In this document: in pieces, positions 24,460 through 32,463 of the stretch | Numbering within the stretch: position 1 is the first letter of the stretch | How the letters are laid out: every line of letters starts with the position of its first letter | Source of the DNA: CAYWXK01 sp964462515 | GTDB lineage: Bacteria > Planctomycetota > Phycisphaerae > Sedimentisphaerales > Anaerobacaceae | DNA: 64,000 nucleotides | Direction: 5' to 3' | NCBI GenBank assembly: GCA_964462515.1 | Contig: CAYWXK010000021.1 | Coordinates: 11,689 to 75,688 of the forward strand | Made by a program: the position numbers and the translations under genes | The notes under the pieces: model-generated | The model's input: the letters and a program-made list of their open reading frames with translations, nothing else | What the model was told of the DNA's origin: nothing | Databases searched by the model: none

Positions 24460-24663
24460 GTGAGTACAGGTAAAGTAAAATGGTTTAACGCAAGTAAGGG
24501 CTATGGATTTATCACTCCGGATGGCGGCGGCGAAGATTTGTTCGTCCATCATTCAGAGATAAAGACCTCCGGTTACGCGAATCTCGATGAAGGCCAAGTG
24601 GTCCGGTTCGAGATTGGCCAGGGCAAAAAAGGCCCCTGCGCCACCAACGTAGCACCCGCCTAA
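24460..24663 (+). CDS. Cold-shock domain protein
   Basis: A 67-residue CspA-type protein, 'STGKVKWFNASKGYGFITPDGG' (RNP1) followed by 'EDLFVHHSEI' (RNP2), an OB-fold that binds single-stranded RNA or DNA. I start it at GTG 24460, because a perfect AAGGAGA ends 6 nt before it and the domain begins directly after. The open frame extends 36 codons further upstream, but that part is not family-like and is probably leader. The transcript has a long leader and ends at the strong hairpin terminator at 24690. One more basic/acidic residue pattern ('GQGKKGPCATNV') is normal for the family. Confidence 0.93.
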   Translation: MSTGKVKWFNASKGYGFITPDGGGEDLFVHHSEIKTSGYANLDEGQVVRFEIGQGKKGPCATNVAPA

Positions 24664-24689
24664 CGAAGGTCAAAGCGTTCAAAAACCAG

Positions 24690-24722
24690 CAGGCCCCGCA
24701 CAACTGCGGGGCCTGTTTTATT
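24690..24722 (+). terminator. Intrinsic terminator after the cold-shock gene
   Basis: A perfect 11-bp GC-rich stem (CAGGCCCCGCA at 24690-24700 with TGCGGGGCCTG at 24705-24715), a CAAC loop and a following TTTTATTT. Confidence 0.9.
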
Positions 24723-24821
24723 TCATCAAAACTCGGTGGTTTTCTCTTCGTTCTCCGCAACCTCGCCGGTAAAAATTCAAAAGTAGCGGTAACCTGCGGC
24801 CACAGAAATTTAATTTTTAAC

Positions 24822-24851
24822 AAACGGTGTTAATCTGTGTAAACCCGTGTC
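24822..24851 (+). repeat. Dispersed 30-nt repeat, copy A
   Basis: AAACGGTGTTAATCTGTGTA and the following AAcCcGTGTC match copy B at 29707-29736 on the same strand in 28 of 30 positions. The 340-nt gene-free interval 24664-25003 also holds the cold-shock terminator. Further right it has chained words: 'tttcgggtttcggatttcgatattcgg', then 'tgtgtcttggtgtctttgtgg', then a CCGCC-GGCGG hairpin (24989-25001) flanked by direct copies of 'acttttgccttttta'. No gene is seen in it. Confidence 0.65.
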
Positions 24852-25003
24852 CGACTTGTTTTGAATTTATAGTTTCGGTCATTTGGATTTGTTTCGGGTT
24901 TCGGATTTCGATATTCGGATTTTCTTCTTTGATTTTGTGTCTTGGTGTCTTTGTGGCATTCTCGGCGGTAAAACTTTTGCCTTTTTATCCGCCGGAGGCG
25001 GAT

Positions 25004-26089
25004 TTACTTTTGCCTTTTTACTTTTTCTATGATTGCGTCAGCCATTTCTTTTGTGCCGACGGCGGTCCGGTCTCCGCGGTCCTCTTTCATATCATAAGTT
25101 ACGCTTTTGCCCTCGGCGATTACCGCAGCGACGGCGTTCTCAAGCTTGTCTGCTTCTTTTGTTTTGCCAAGATGCCGGAGCATAAGAACGCCGCTGAGTA
25201 TCAATGCTGTCGGATTGACTTTATTTTGGCCTTTGTATTTTGGTGCGCTGCCGTGCGTGGCCTCGAATATGGCCGTCTTATCGCCGATGTTTGCACCGGG
25301 CGCAACGCCAAGTCCGCCGACTAAACCGGCACATAAATCACTTATGATGTCACCATACAGATTCGGCAGCACAATCACATCGTAAAGCTCCGGCTTTTGA
25401 ACCAACTGCATACACATATTGTCAACGATGCGGTCCTCAAATTCGATGTCGGGATAATTCTGTGCTACCTGCCGGCTTACCTCAAGCCACAATCCATCCG
25501 TGAATTTCATAATGTTGGCCTTATGGACGCTTGTTACTTTTTTTCGCCCCATTTTGCGGGTGTAATCAAACGCAAAACGCACGATTCTCTCTGTAGCCCC
25601 GACGGAAATGGGCTTTATGCTTATGCCGGAGTCCTCGCTTATCCTGCGTTTGCTGTGTTTGTTTAGCCAGTCGATGATTTCAGCCGTGTCGTCGCCGCCT
25701 TTCTGGAATTCGATGCCGGCGTAAAGGTCTTCGGTATTTTCGCGCACAATCACAAGGTCGATATCGGAATACTTACTCCGCACGCCCTTGTAGCTTTTGC
25801 ACGGCCGCAGACACGCATATAAATCGAGCGTCTGACGAAGATGCACGTTGACGCTTCTATAACCTTTTCCGACCGGCGTGGTAATAGGCCCTTTTAGGGC
25901 AATGCCGTTTCGCTTAATCGATTCAAGCGTTGAATCCGGCAGAACCGCTCCAAGTCGCTCCAGCACATCCGTGCCGGCTTCGGCCACATCCCATTCAATC
26001 CCTGCACCCGTGGCGTCTATACACCTCTTTGCGGCTTCTACAACTTCTGGCCCCGTTCCATCGCCGGGTATCAAAGTAACTTTTGTCAT
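25004..26089 (-). CDS. icd: Isocitrate dehydrogenase, NAD-dependent type
   Basis: About 361 residues of the isocitrate/isopropylmalate dehydrogenase family. 'VTLIPGDGTGPEVVEAA' opens the fold; 'GYRSVNVHLRQTLDLYACLRPC' contains the isocitrate-binding serine, asparagine and arginines. 'VIVRENTEDLYAGIEF' and 'NLYGDIISDLCAGLVGGLGVAPGAN' are the catalytic/metal and cofactor regions, and 'EATHGSAPKYKGQNKVNPTALILSGVLML' is typical of the NAD (IDH3-like) branch. It oxidises isocitrate to 2-oxoglutarate in the TCA cycle. The ATG at 26089 has GGAG 8 nt upstream and is preferred over GTG 26098. It is transcribed alone, from a clear promoter at 26121-26149. A homoisocitrate or isopropylmalate role is less likely. 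Confidence 0.85.
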   Translation of the reverse strand: MTKVTLIPGDGTGPEVVEAAKRCIDATGAGIEWDVAEAGTDVLERLGAVLPDSTLESIKRNGIALKGPITTPVGKGYRSVNVHLRQTLDLYACLRPCKSYKGVRSKYSDIDLVIVRENTEDLYAGIEFQKGGDDTAEIIDWLNKHSKRRISEDSGISIKPISVGATERIVRFAFDYTRKMGRKKVTSVHKANIMKFTDGLWLEVSRQVAQNYPDIEFEDRIVDNMCMQLVQKPELYDVIVLPNLYGDIISDLCAGLVGGLGVAPGANIGDKTAIFEATHGSAPKYKGQNKVNPTALILSGVLMLRHLGKTKEADKLENAVAAVIAEGKSVTYDMKEDRGDRTAVGTKEMADAIIEKVKRQK

Positions 26090-26120
26090 TTTCAACACTC
26101 CAAATTATTTATCAAGTCCT

Positions 26121-26149
26121 ATGGTATCCTGTAACAAAAAAAGTGTCAA
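26121..26149 (-). promoter_or_regulatory. Sigma-70 promoter of the isocitrate dehydrogenase gene
   Basis: On the minus strand a perfect -35 TTGACA (26149-26144) is separated by 17 nt from TACCAT (26126-26121), about 30 nt ahead of the start codon. Confidence 0.6.
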
Positions 26150-26182
26150 TGATAGCGTTTTCATATCGAGCTTATGCGAAAG

Positions 26183-26210
26183 TTGCTTGATTAAAGGGCT
26201 TTGTTATAAT
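26183..26210 (+). promoter_or_regulatory. Promoter of the six-hairpin glycosidase-like gene
   Basis: TTGCTT (26183-26188), a 16-nt spacer and a perfect TATAAT (26205-26210). It is divergent from the dehydrogenase promoter and lies 65 nt before the ATG at 26275. Confidence 0.5.
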
Positions 26211-26274
26211 AAGGCCGCTCAAGTGGAGCTAAAAGATAATTACGCCAGAGCTATTGTGAAAGGAACAAACCACG

Positions 26275-29200
26275 ATGGAAAGGTATAAACCCGACACAAC
26301 CCACCAAGATAAGGCGGCACCAGTCGCGTGGAAAACTTTACGGCAAAGCAGCTATTCAATTTTCTTAACAGGAATAACGCTTTTGTTTTCTGTTTGTTTA
26401 GCCGGACAAGGAGAGAAAACAGATGTTGCGGGATTTGGGGAGATTAAAAAGTGGGATGCAAAAGGAAAAGATTACGGCGTTCTCTGGGAGGACTCACGCG
26501 ACATATTCAGAGTAGTTGTCAAGTTCGCTGACGCCAATAATCTGCCGCAAAAAGAAAATGTCCATTTAGAATACTGGCAATCGACCTGGCCAAGAAGCCG
26601 AATCCCAAGAGATCAACCTTCAGGTGCAGGCAGTTCCGGCTGGCTAAACGTAGGCGACTGGTTCCAGGGTAAATGGAAAACAGCCGACACAAACCTCCAA
26701 ACCGATAGCGCCACATATACCTTCAACTTTAATCCTCTTAATGAAAAAGAGTTCACGGATATGAAGGATTTTTCAGTCCCCTACCGCTCAACATTGAAGC
26801 TGCGTCTTGTCTGCGATAAGCCGCTTCCTAAAATCGAGACATTCGAGGCCTATACGGATTCGACCTGGGAGACTTTAGAGTTTGAGGTTGAATGGGGTGC
26901 AACGGCAAAAGACAAGATACAAACCTGGGATGGGAAACTTGAGGTCTTCAACGGGATAATTCGGGAAATTAAGCCGATTGGGTCTCAAAGCGAAGTCAAG
27001 GTCGAGCAGAATCATAACTGGACATCAAAAGCCCAGAATAAAATGGATGGTATCCGTTCCGAAATTCTCTATGCAAAAACAAACGCTTACAATTCTTTTG
27101 ATGAGACGATTGTAACGGTGAGGACGGCCTGCGAGAGCTTTTCGTTTGCTGCTGCGGATTTAATCAAGTTCGGCCATATCTTTATCCCTGACTTTGGCGT
27201 TATCATTCGTAAGGCCGGCGACGACACAAGTTACCGGGCAGCAGAACAGGAATGGCAAAAAAATAAGAATAAAAATATCTATACAGCGGTTTCTACGATG
27301 CCAGAGCAGACCCTGACGCGGGCCTGGAATGATATGCCGATAAAAGAGCCTTTCTATATTCCACTGTGCTTTGAAGGAGGCAGACAGCATTTCGGGATAG
27401 AGCCTGCTGGCAGTATATTTTGCCAGCGCTACTGGCTGTCACGCATTGCCGGCAAAGATACAAAACGCTGCCTGTATGAAGGCGACTCAATTAAATATAG
27501 ATTCGGCTTAGATAATGCAAAGTTAATTGAGCGGGGGACTGTCGATGGCTATTTGCCGATGATTACAGCAACCTGGGAACGCGATGGCGTTCGCTATCGT
27601 CAGAGTGCTTTTGTCGTGCCTTTTGATGGGGTTCCAAAAAAAGGTGAGCGAATTTACGCTGATGATACCCTTATATTAATGGTGAGATTTCAAATAGAGC
27701 GTATAGACAATATAGAGTGCGAGGCAAAACTTGATTTAGATGTTGTTACGACAAGCCCAGAGCAACTGACCATCAATGATGGATTGATTTCGGTTGCGGA
27801 TATTGAGCCAAAGCGATTACGAATGCTTGTCAGCTCCGTCAACCCTGCAAACAGCTATTCACTTGAAAGACAGGATAAAAAGATTATCTATCGAGCTAAA
27901 CTTACTGCAAGCAAACCAAAGCGGACATTCGATGTCGCCCTTCCGTTTATCACACTTACCGAGAAAGAAGAGTGGGCAAAGCTGCGAACTATCAAGTTTG
28001 ATAAGGTGTTTAAGGATGTTTGCTCATACTGGCAAAAGCGTGCCCAGGAAAGCGCACGGATTATTACGCCTGAGCCAATGATAAATGATTATTATAAGGC
28101 CCACATTTCACATCTATTGCTTAATACCGAGCGAGAGGTCGGAGACAGCGACCGCTATATGGCCAAGGTCGGGACATTCAGGTATGGGGTATTCAGCAAC
28201 GAATCCTGTATGATGGTTAGTGACCTCGACCGGCGCGGATACCACAGAAGAGCCGAGCAGGCACTTGAGACCTGGCTGCATTACCAGAGCATAGTTGCTC
28301 TGCCGGGTTCATATTCAAGTGCGGAAGGTGAGTTCTATGGCGCCGGCGGATATGAGGATGGCGGTTATAATCAGCACCACGGATTTGTCCTGTGGTGCCT
28401 CGGCGAGCATTATTGGTACACGCGGGATGTAGAATGGCTAAAGCGGGCTGCGCCAAAGATAATAAAGGGGTGCGAATGGATTATTCGCGAGCGAAACCGC
28501 ACAATCGCCGAGGCGGACAAGTCTGCGATTCAAAAAATCGAGCGAGGATTGTTACCCGCCGGCAGTCTGGAGGACATAAGGGATTGGCGATGCTGGCTAT
28601 CGACAAACGTTTATTCCTGGTGGGGAATGAATAATGCAGCGGCTGCACTAAATGATGCAGGGATTCCGCAAGGCAGGCGCTTATTAGATGAGGCGGCTGC
28701 GTATCGTGAGGATATTCTTACCGCCTTTACAGAAGCGATGCAGCGGACGCCTGTTGTCAGATTACGTGATGGCAGTTGGATACCTCATATACCGCCTGAG
28801 GTGCACCGCCGGGGCCGGACATTCGGCTGGATAACCGAAACGCTCGAAGGCCCGATACATTTAGTTGCCTGTGGAATTCTTGACCCCTGCGACAGGCGCT
28901 CTACCTGGATAATGAAAGATTACGAGGACAATCTTTGCATTTCCGAACAATACGGCTTTAACCTAACCGGCGAAGAATTTGAACGCTACTGGTTCAGCCG
29001 GGGCGCGGTATCAATCCAGCCGAACCTGCTCTGGATGGTCCCGTATCTATTGCGAGATGAGCCAAAGCATTTTTTGCGCACATATTTTAACGGCTTTGCG
29101 ATGTGCTATTTCCCGGATACACGAATGATGACCGAATGGGTCCGCAAGCTGGGCACTATGGCCGGCGACCACTACAAATCCTCCGATGAAGCCAACTCAA

Positions 29201-29568
29201 CCTATTGGCTGCGATTGATGTTCATTCAGGAAAGAGCTAATGAGCTTATACTCGGTGCAGCTATTCCTCGATATTGGCTTTCCGATGGAAATAAAATCGG
29301 CATCGAAAACGCCGGCACGTATTTCGGCCCGATGTCGGTCAGTTATGAATCTAAAGTCAGCAAAGGCCGAATCGAGGCGACTCTGGAACCGCCGCGCAGA
29401 AATCCACCTAAGAAAATCTTTATTCGTTTCCGCCACCCAGAAGGTAAAAAGATAACCCGCTGTGAACTCAACGGCAAAGCGTACAAAAACTTCGACATAG
29501 AAAAAGAATGGGTTGTGCTGACAGACTGTCCCCGGAAAACTACTCATATTACCGCCTATTACAATTGA
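26275..29568 (+). CDS. Large exported six-hairpin glycosidase-like protein
   Basis: A 1,097-residue protein with an internal hydrophobic export signal near residues 28-45 ('YSIFLTGITLLFSVCLAG', possibly a lipobox at SVC). The N-terminal half is beta-rich with many Trp/Tyr residues. From about residue 590 the sequence has alpha/alpha-barrel features: 'GAGGYEDGGYNQHHGFVLWCLGEHYWYTRD', 'WLKRAAPKIIKGCEWIIRERNRT', 'SWWGMNNAAAAL', 'EQYGFNLTGEEFERYWFSRG'. This points to a six-hairpin glycoside hydrolase or lyase, but I cannot name a family. Charged residues around 'ERDWR..W' and 'DYEDNLCISEQYG' may form the active site. A C-terminal beta-sandwich ('RIEATLEPPRRNPPKKIFIRF') closes it. The ATG has an AAGGA site. 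It stands alone between icd and aroA. Confidence 0.7.
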   Translation: MERYKPDTTHQDKAAPVAWKTLRQSSYSIFLTGITLLFSVCLAGQGEKTDVAGFGEIKKWDAKGKDYGVLWEDSRDIFRVVVKFADANNLPQKENVHLEYWQSTWPRSRIPRDQPSGAGSSGWLNVGDWFQGKWKTADTNLQTDSATYTFNFNPLNEKEFTDMKDFSVPYRSTLKLRLVCDKPLPKIETFEAYTDSTWETLEFEVEWGATAKDKIQTWDGKLEVFNGIIREIKPIGSQSEVKVEQNHNWTSKAQNKMDGIRSEILYAKTNAYNSFDETIVTVRTACESFSFAAADLIKFGHIFIPDFGVIIRKAGDDTSYRAAEQEWQKNKNKNIYTAVSTMPEQTLTRAWNDMPIKEPFYIPLCFEGGRQHFGIEPAGSIFCQRYWLSRIAGKDTKRCLYEGDSIKYRFGLDNAKLIERGTVDGYLPMITATWERDGVRYRQSAFVVPFDGVPKKGERIYADDTLILMVRFQIERIDNIECEAKLDLDVVTTSPEQLTINDGLISVADIEPKRLRMLVSSVNPANSYSLERQDKKIIYRAKLTASKPKRTFDVALPFITLTEKEEWAKLRTIKFDKVFKDVCSYWQKRAQESARIITPEPMINDYYKAHISHLLLNTEREVGDSDRYMAKVGTFRYGVFSNESCMMVSDLDRRGYHRRAEQALETWLHYQSIVALPGSYSSAEGEFYGAGGYEDGGYNQHHGFVLWCLGEHYWYTRDVEWLKRAAPKIIKGCEWIIRERNRTIAEADKSAIQKIERGLLPAGSLEDIRDWRCWLSTNVYSWWGMNNAAAALNDAGIPQGRRLLDEAAAYREDILTAFTEAMQRTPVVRLRDGSWIPHIPPEVHRRGRTFGWITETLEGPIHLVACGILDPCDRRSTWIMKDYEDNLCISEQYGFNLTGEEFERYWFSRGAVSIQPNLLWMVPYLLRDEPKHFLRTYFNGFAMCYFPDTRMMTEWVRKLGTMAGDHYKSSDEANSTYWLRLMFIQERANELILGAAIPRYWLSDGNKIGIENAGTYFGPMSVSYESKVSKGRIEATLEPPRRNPPKKIFIRFRHPEGKKITRCELNGKAYKNFDIEKEWVVLTDCPRKTTHITAYYN

Positions 29569-29644
29569 GCATTCGTCCTTCTATAAGAGAATCTGAAAAT
29601 CTCAGCGAAAAATCCTCTTTCAATTTCCTGCGATTTTTGGTAAT

Positions 29645-29675
29645 AAAAGAACATAAGAGCACAAGAGCCAGGCAT
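29645..29675. repeat. Word-repeat copy (cataagagcacaagagcc)
   Basis: The words aacataagagc and acaagagcc lie between the glycosidase-like gene and aroA, just before repeat copy B. The same words occur near 2997 and, inverted, near 12735. Confidence 0.4.
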
Positions 29676-29706
29676 GGTGTGCTCATCACACCGTTTCAAT
29701 TTTAAT

Positions 29707-29736
29707 AAACGGTGTTAATCTGTGTAAATCTGTGTC
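29707..29736 (+). repeat. Dispersed 30-nt repeat, copy B
   Basis: AAACGGTGTTAATCTGTGTA and the following AAtCtGTGTC, 28 of 30 identical to copy A at 24822. It ends 7 nt before the aroA ATG and so forms most of its immediate leader; GTG 29732 inside the repeat is in frame with aroA. Confidence 0.65.
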
Positions 29737-29743
29737 TAAAAAT

Positions 29744-31024
29744 ATGAAACTGATTGTCCAAAAATCTCGGCTAAAAGGTGAGGTTTTGATGCCGGCCTCC
29801 AAGTCGCACACAATCCGCGCCGTTGCGATTGCATCATTAGCCAGCGGCCAGAGTATTATCCGCGATCCGCTGGACTCAGATGATGCGCGGGCAGCAGTCG
29901 CCTGCTATCGAGCGCTGGGAGCAAAAATTGATACAACTGAGCCTAATCGCTGGAAAGTTACAGGTACTGGCGGCAAAGTAACCGCACCAGGTGAAATTAT
30001 AGATGTTCTTAATTCCGGCACGACACTGCGGATAGGGATGGGTTCGGCTGCCCTGGCTGGACCCGGCCAGACGACGACTTTTACCGGCGATGCACAAACC
30101 CAGACCCGGCCAATAGGAGCTTTAATGGAGTCGCTGGGACAATTGGGGGCAAAATGCAAAAGCCTAAATAACAATGATAGAGCGCCTGTCGAGGTAACAG
30201 GGAAACTTGTAGGAGGGAAAACCAGTATCGCTGCATTTACAAGCCAGTATCTATCGAGCCTGCTATTGTGCACGCCTCTCGCTCAAAAAGATACCGAAAT
30301 TGATGTTACGCTTCTCAATGAGCCAGGCTATGTGCAAATGACACTCGATTGGCTTGATAAACAAAAAATAAAATACCAAAACCAGGAATTGCGGTATTTT
30401 AGAATCAAGGCCAACCAAAGCTACAAGGCTTTTGATGAAGCAATCCCTGCTGATTTTTCCAGCGCTACATTTTTCTTGTGTGCCGCAGCATTATTCGGGG
30501 ATGAAGTTACCCTCTCGGGACTGGACTTTTCAGACAGCCAGCCGGATAAAGCGGTGGTCGATTACCTAAAGGCAATGGGCGCCGATATCAGTGTAGGGCC
30601 AAATTCAATAACGGTTAAAGCTGCCCCTCTGAAAGGTGTTGAAATAGATATGAACCAGACGCCGGATGCCCTGCCTGCTATGGCTGTTACCGCAGCTTTT
30701 GCAGAAGGGACAACAAAGTTCCTAAATGTTCCGCAGGCGAGAGCTAAAGAGACCGACCGAATCAAATGTATGGCCGAAGAGCTAAAAAAAATGGGGGCAG
30801 ATGTCGAAGAATTGCCCGATGGGCTTATAGTTCGACACAGCAAATTAAAGCCGGCCTCACTTGACGGCAGAAGCGACCACCGAATCGTTATGGCACTATC
30901 TATCGCGGGACTGGGACTGGATAAACAAATAAGTATTGACACCGCCGAGACAATGAACGTTACGTTCCCTAATTTCGTAGAGCTGATGCAAAGCCTCGGC
31001 GCAAAAATGGAAGTAACTGATTAA
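29744..31024 (+). CDS. aroA: 3-phosphoshikimate 1-carboxyvinyltransferase (EPSP synthase)
   Basis: About 426 residues. Landmarks are 'MPASKSHTIRAVAIASLASG' (the shikimate 3-phosphate/PEP-binding lysine-serine-arginine), 'LNSGTTLRIGMGSAALAG', 'QTQTRPIGALMESLGQLGAK', 'FSSATFFLCAAALFG', 'DALPAMAVTAAFAEGTT' and 'RAKETDRIKCMAEELKKMG'. It joins PEP to shikimate 3-phosphate in aromatic amino-acid synthesis. The ATG at 29744 gives the usual N-terminus; GTG 29732, four codons earlier, lies in a dispersed repeat. No ribosome-binding site is visible, since the leader is the repeat itself. Chorismate synthase-like aroC follows 58 nt later. Confidence 0.95.
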   Translation: MKLIVQKSRLKGEVLMPASKSHTIRAVAIASLASGQSIIRDPLDSDDARAAVACYRALGAKIDTTEPNRWKVTGTGGKVTAPGEIIDVLNSGTTLRIGMGSAALAGPGQTTTFTGDAQTQTRPIGALMESLGQLGAKCKSLNNNDRAPVEVTGKLVGGKTSIAAFTSQYLSSLLLCTPLAQKDTEIDVTLLNEPGYVQMTLDWLDKQKIKYQNQELRYFRIKANQSYKAFDEAIPADFSSATFFLCAAALFGDEVTLSGLDFSDSQPDKAVVDYLKAMGADISVGPNSITVKAAPLKGVEIDMNQTPDALPAMAVTAAFAEGTTKFLNVPQARAKETDRIKCMAEELKKMGADVEELPDGLIVRHSKLKPASLDGRSDHRIVMALSIAGLGLDKQISIDTAETMNVTFPNFVELMQSLGAKMEVTD

Positions 31025-31082
31025 CGAATCAATGATTGTCAGGTAACTTTTCAATCTAATGACTATTTAGGAGTTCTGTAAA

Positions 31083-32417
31083 ATGTTAGGATGTCAGATT
31101 GGACGATTTTTTCAGGTAACGGTCGCGGGCGGCTCTTATCAGGAAGGCCTGACCAGCGTAATACAGGGAACGCCGCCGGGGATACAACTAAGCGAGCAGG
31201 AAATCTATGGAGATTTACTTTTGCGCAAACCCGGGGCCGATGAGCTATCCAGCCCGCGGAAGGAGCCGGACCTGCCGATTATCTATTCGGGGCTAAATGC
31301 CGCCGACACAATTGAGAACGCCGGCAACAAAAACCACACCAACGGCACGCCCCTGACTATTTTGATTCCGAACTTAGACCGCGATTTTATTCATATTAAG
31401 CAATACCAGGACACCAATCGCACGCCCCGCCCGGGCCACTCTTCATACGCATCTTTTATAAAATATGGTCCCGATGACGATGCTATCGGCGCCGGTTTTT
31501 TTAGCGGCCGCTATACATCAACAATCGTAGCAGCCGGAAGCATCGCCAAAAAAGTTCTAAAAAAATTCGGCATCGAAGTATTCGGCTATGTCAAGGAGAT
31601 TGCCGGTGTGCGATGCCCCGATGTCCCTCACGAACACGCTCTTAAATACACCAATAATTACAAAAGGATGCGGCGAGACCTTGACCCATTCTATCAGGAA
31701 ATTTACGTCAAGGGCCGTGTTACGATGGATATGAGGTTTCTGGAAAAGGCCGCAATCTTCGCCCAGATTGAAAAAGAAATCGATGCCATTCGCGATAAGG
31801 CCCCCAGACTCCAGGCCTCCGAGGTCAGGGGTAAATACGGCGTTCATCCGATACTAAATTCGCCCGATATAAATGCCGCCCAGGCAATGGTCGATGCCTG
31901 CAACAGAATTGCCGGCAAAGGCGATTCGGCCGGCGGCGTAGTTGAAGTGGTCGTAACCGGCACCCCTATTGGACTTGGTGAGCCGGTCTTTTATAAGCTC
32001 GATGCAGAACTTGGCAGAATGCTCGGTATCGGGGCAGTCAAGGGCGTTGAAGTTGGGGCCGGCTTTGCCGTCAAGGATATGACCGGCAGCCAGAATAACG
32101 ACCAGATGAAAGCAGAAAAGGGCAAAGTAATTTTTGAGTCAAATAACGCCGGCGGAATTACAGGGGGACTATCTACAGGAGAGCCTATCATTGTCCGGCT
32201 TACAATCAAGCCCACGCCCACAATTGCCAGGCCGCAGAAGACAATCGACAAATATACGTTAGACAATAAAGAATTGGCTGCTATCACAAGGCGCGACCCA
32301 ACGATTGTCGCTCGAATATGGCCTGTCGCCGAAAACTACACGGCTATTGTGATGCTCGACCATTTACTTATGCACCTCGGCTACCAGGCACTAAGGGAAA
32401 AGGAAAGCACCCTCTAA
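31083..32417 (+). CDS. aroC: Highly divergent chorismate synthase
   Basis: A 444-residue protein of chorismate synthase fold and position, next to aroA. Family stretches are clear: 'VIQGTPPGIQLSEQEI', 'NGTPLTILIPNLD', 'RPGHSSYASFIKYG', 'VAAGSIAKKVL', 'FESNNAGGITGGLSTGEPI', 'KPTPTIARPQKTID'. Key signatures are changed. The N-terminal GESHG reads G-G-S-Y-Q (catalytic His replaced by Y19), GGRSSARET reads A-G-F-F-S-G-R-Y-T (138-145 region), and RHDP reads RRDP. The second catalytic histidine, H119 in RPGH, is kept. It is also longer than usual (about 360-390). It may be a true but unusual chorismate synthase, or a paralogue with altered FMN chemistry. Confidence 0.72.
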   Translation: MLGCQIGRFFQVTVAGGSYQEGLTSVIQGTPPGIQLSEQEIYGDLLLRKPGADELSSPRKEPDLPIIYSGLNAADTIENAGNKNHTNGTPLTILIPNLDRDFIHIKQYQDTNRTPRPGHSSYASFIKYGPDDDAIGAGFFSGRYTSTIVAAGSIAKKVLKKFGIEVFGYVKEIAGVRCPDVPHEHALKYTNNYKRMRRDLDPFYQEIYVKGRVTMDMRFLEKAAIFAQIEKEIDAIRDKAPRLQASEVRGKYGVHPILNSPDINAAQAMVDACNRIAGKGDSAGGVVEVVVTGTPIGLGEPVFYKLDAELGRMLGIGAVKGVEVGAGFAVKDMTGSQNNDQMKAEKGKVIFESNNAGGITGGLSTGEPIIVRLTIKPTPTIARPQKTIDKYTLDNKELAAITRRDPTIVARIWPVAENYTAIVMLDHLLMHLGYQALREKESTL

Positions 32418-32463
32418 CAAGCAACACGAATTAAGTCTGTCTTGGCAGATTCCGTAACCATTA

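Noticed and set aside
24989..25001. CCGCC/GGCGG hairpin as a terminator for the isocitrate dehydrogenase gene.
   Set aside because: No T-run follows on the minus strand; it looks like part of a short repeat.
28217..28634. Overlapping frames within the glycosidase-like gene on both strands.
   Set aside because: They lack starts and family motifs, and sit inside a long gene with a clear export signal and promoter.
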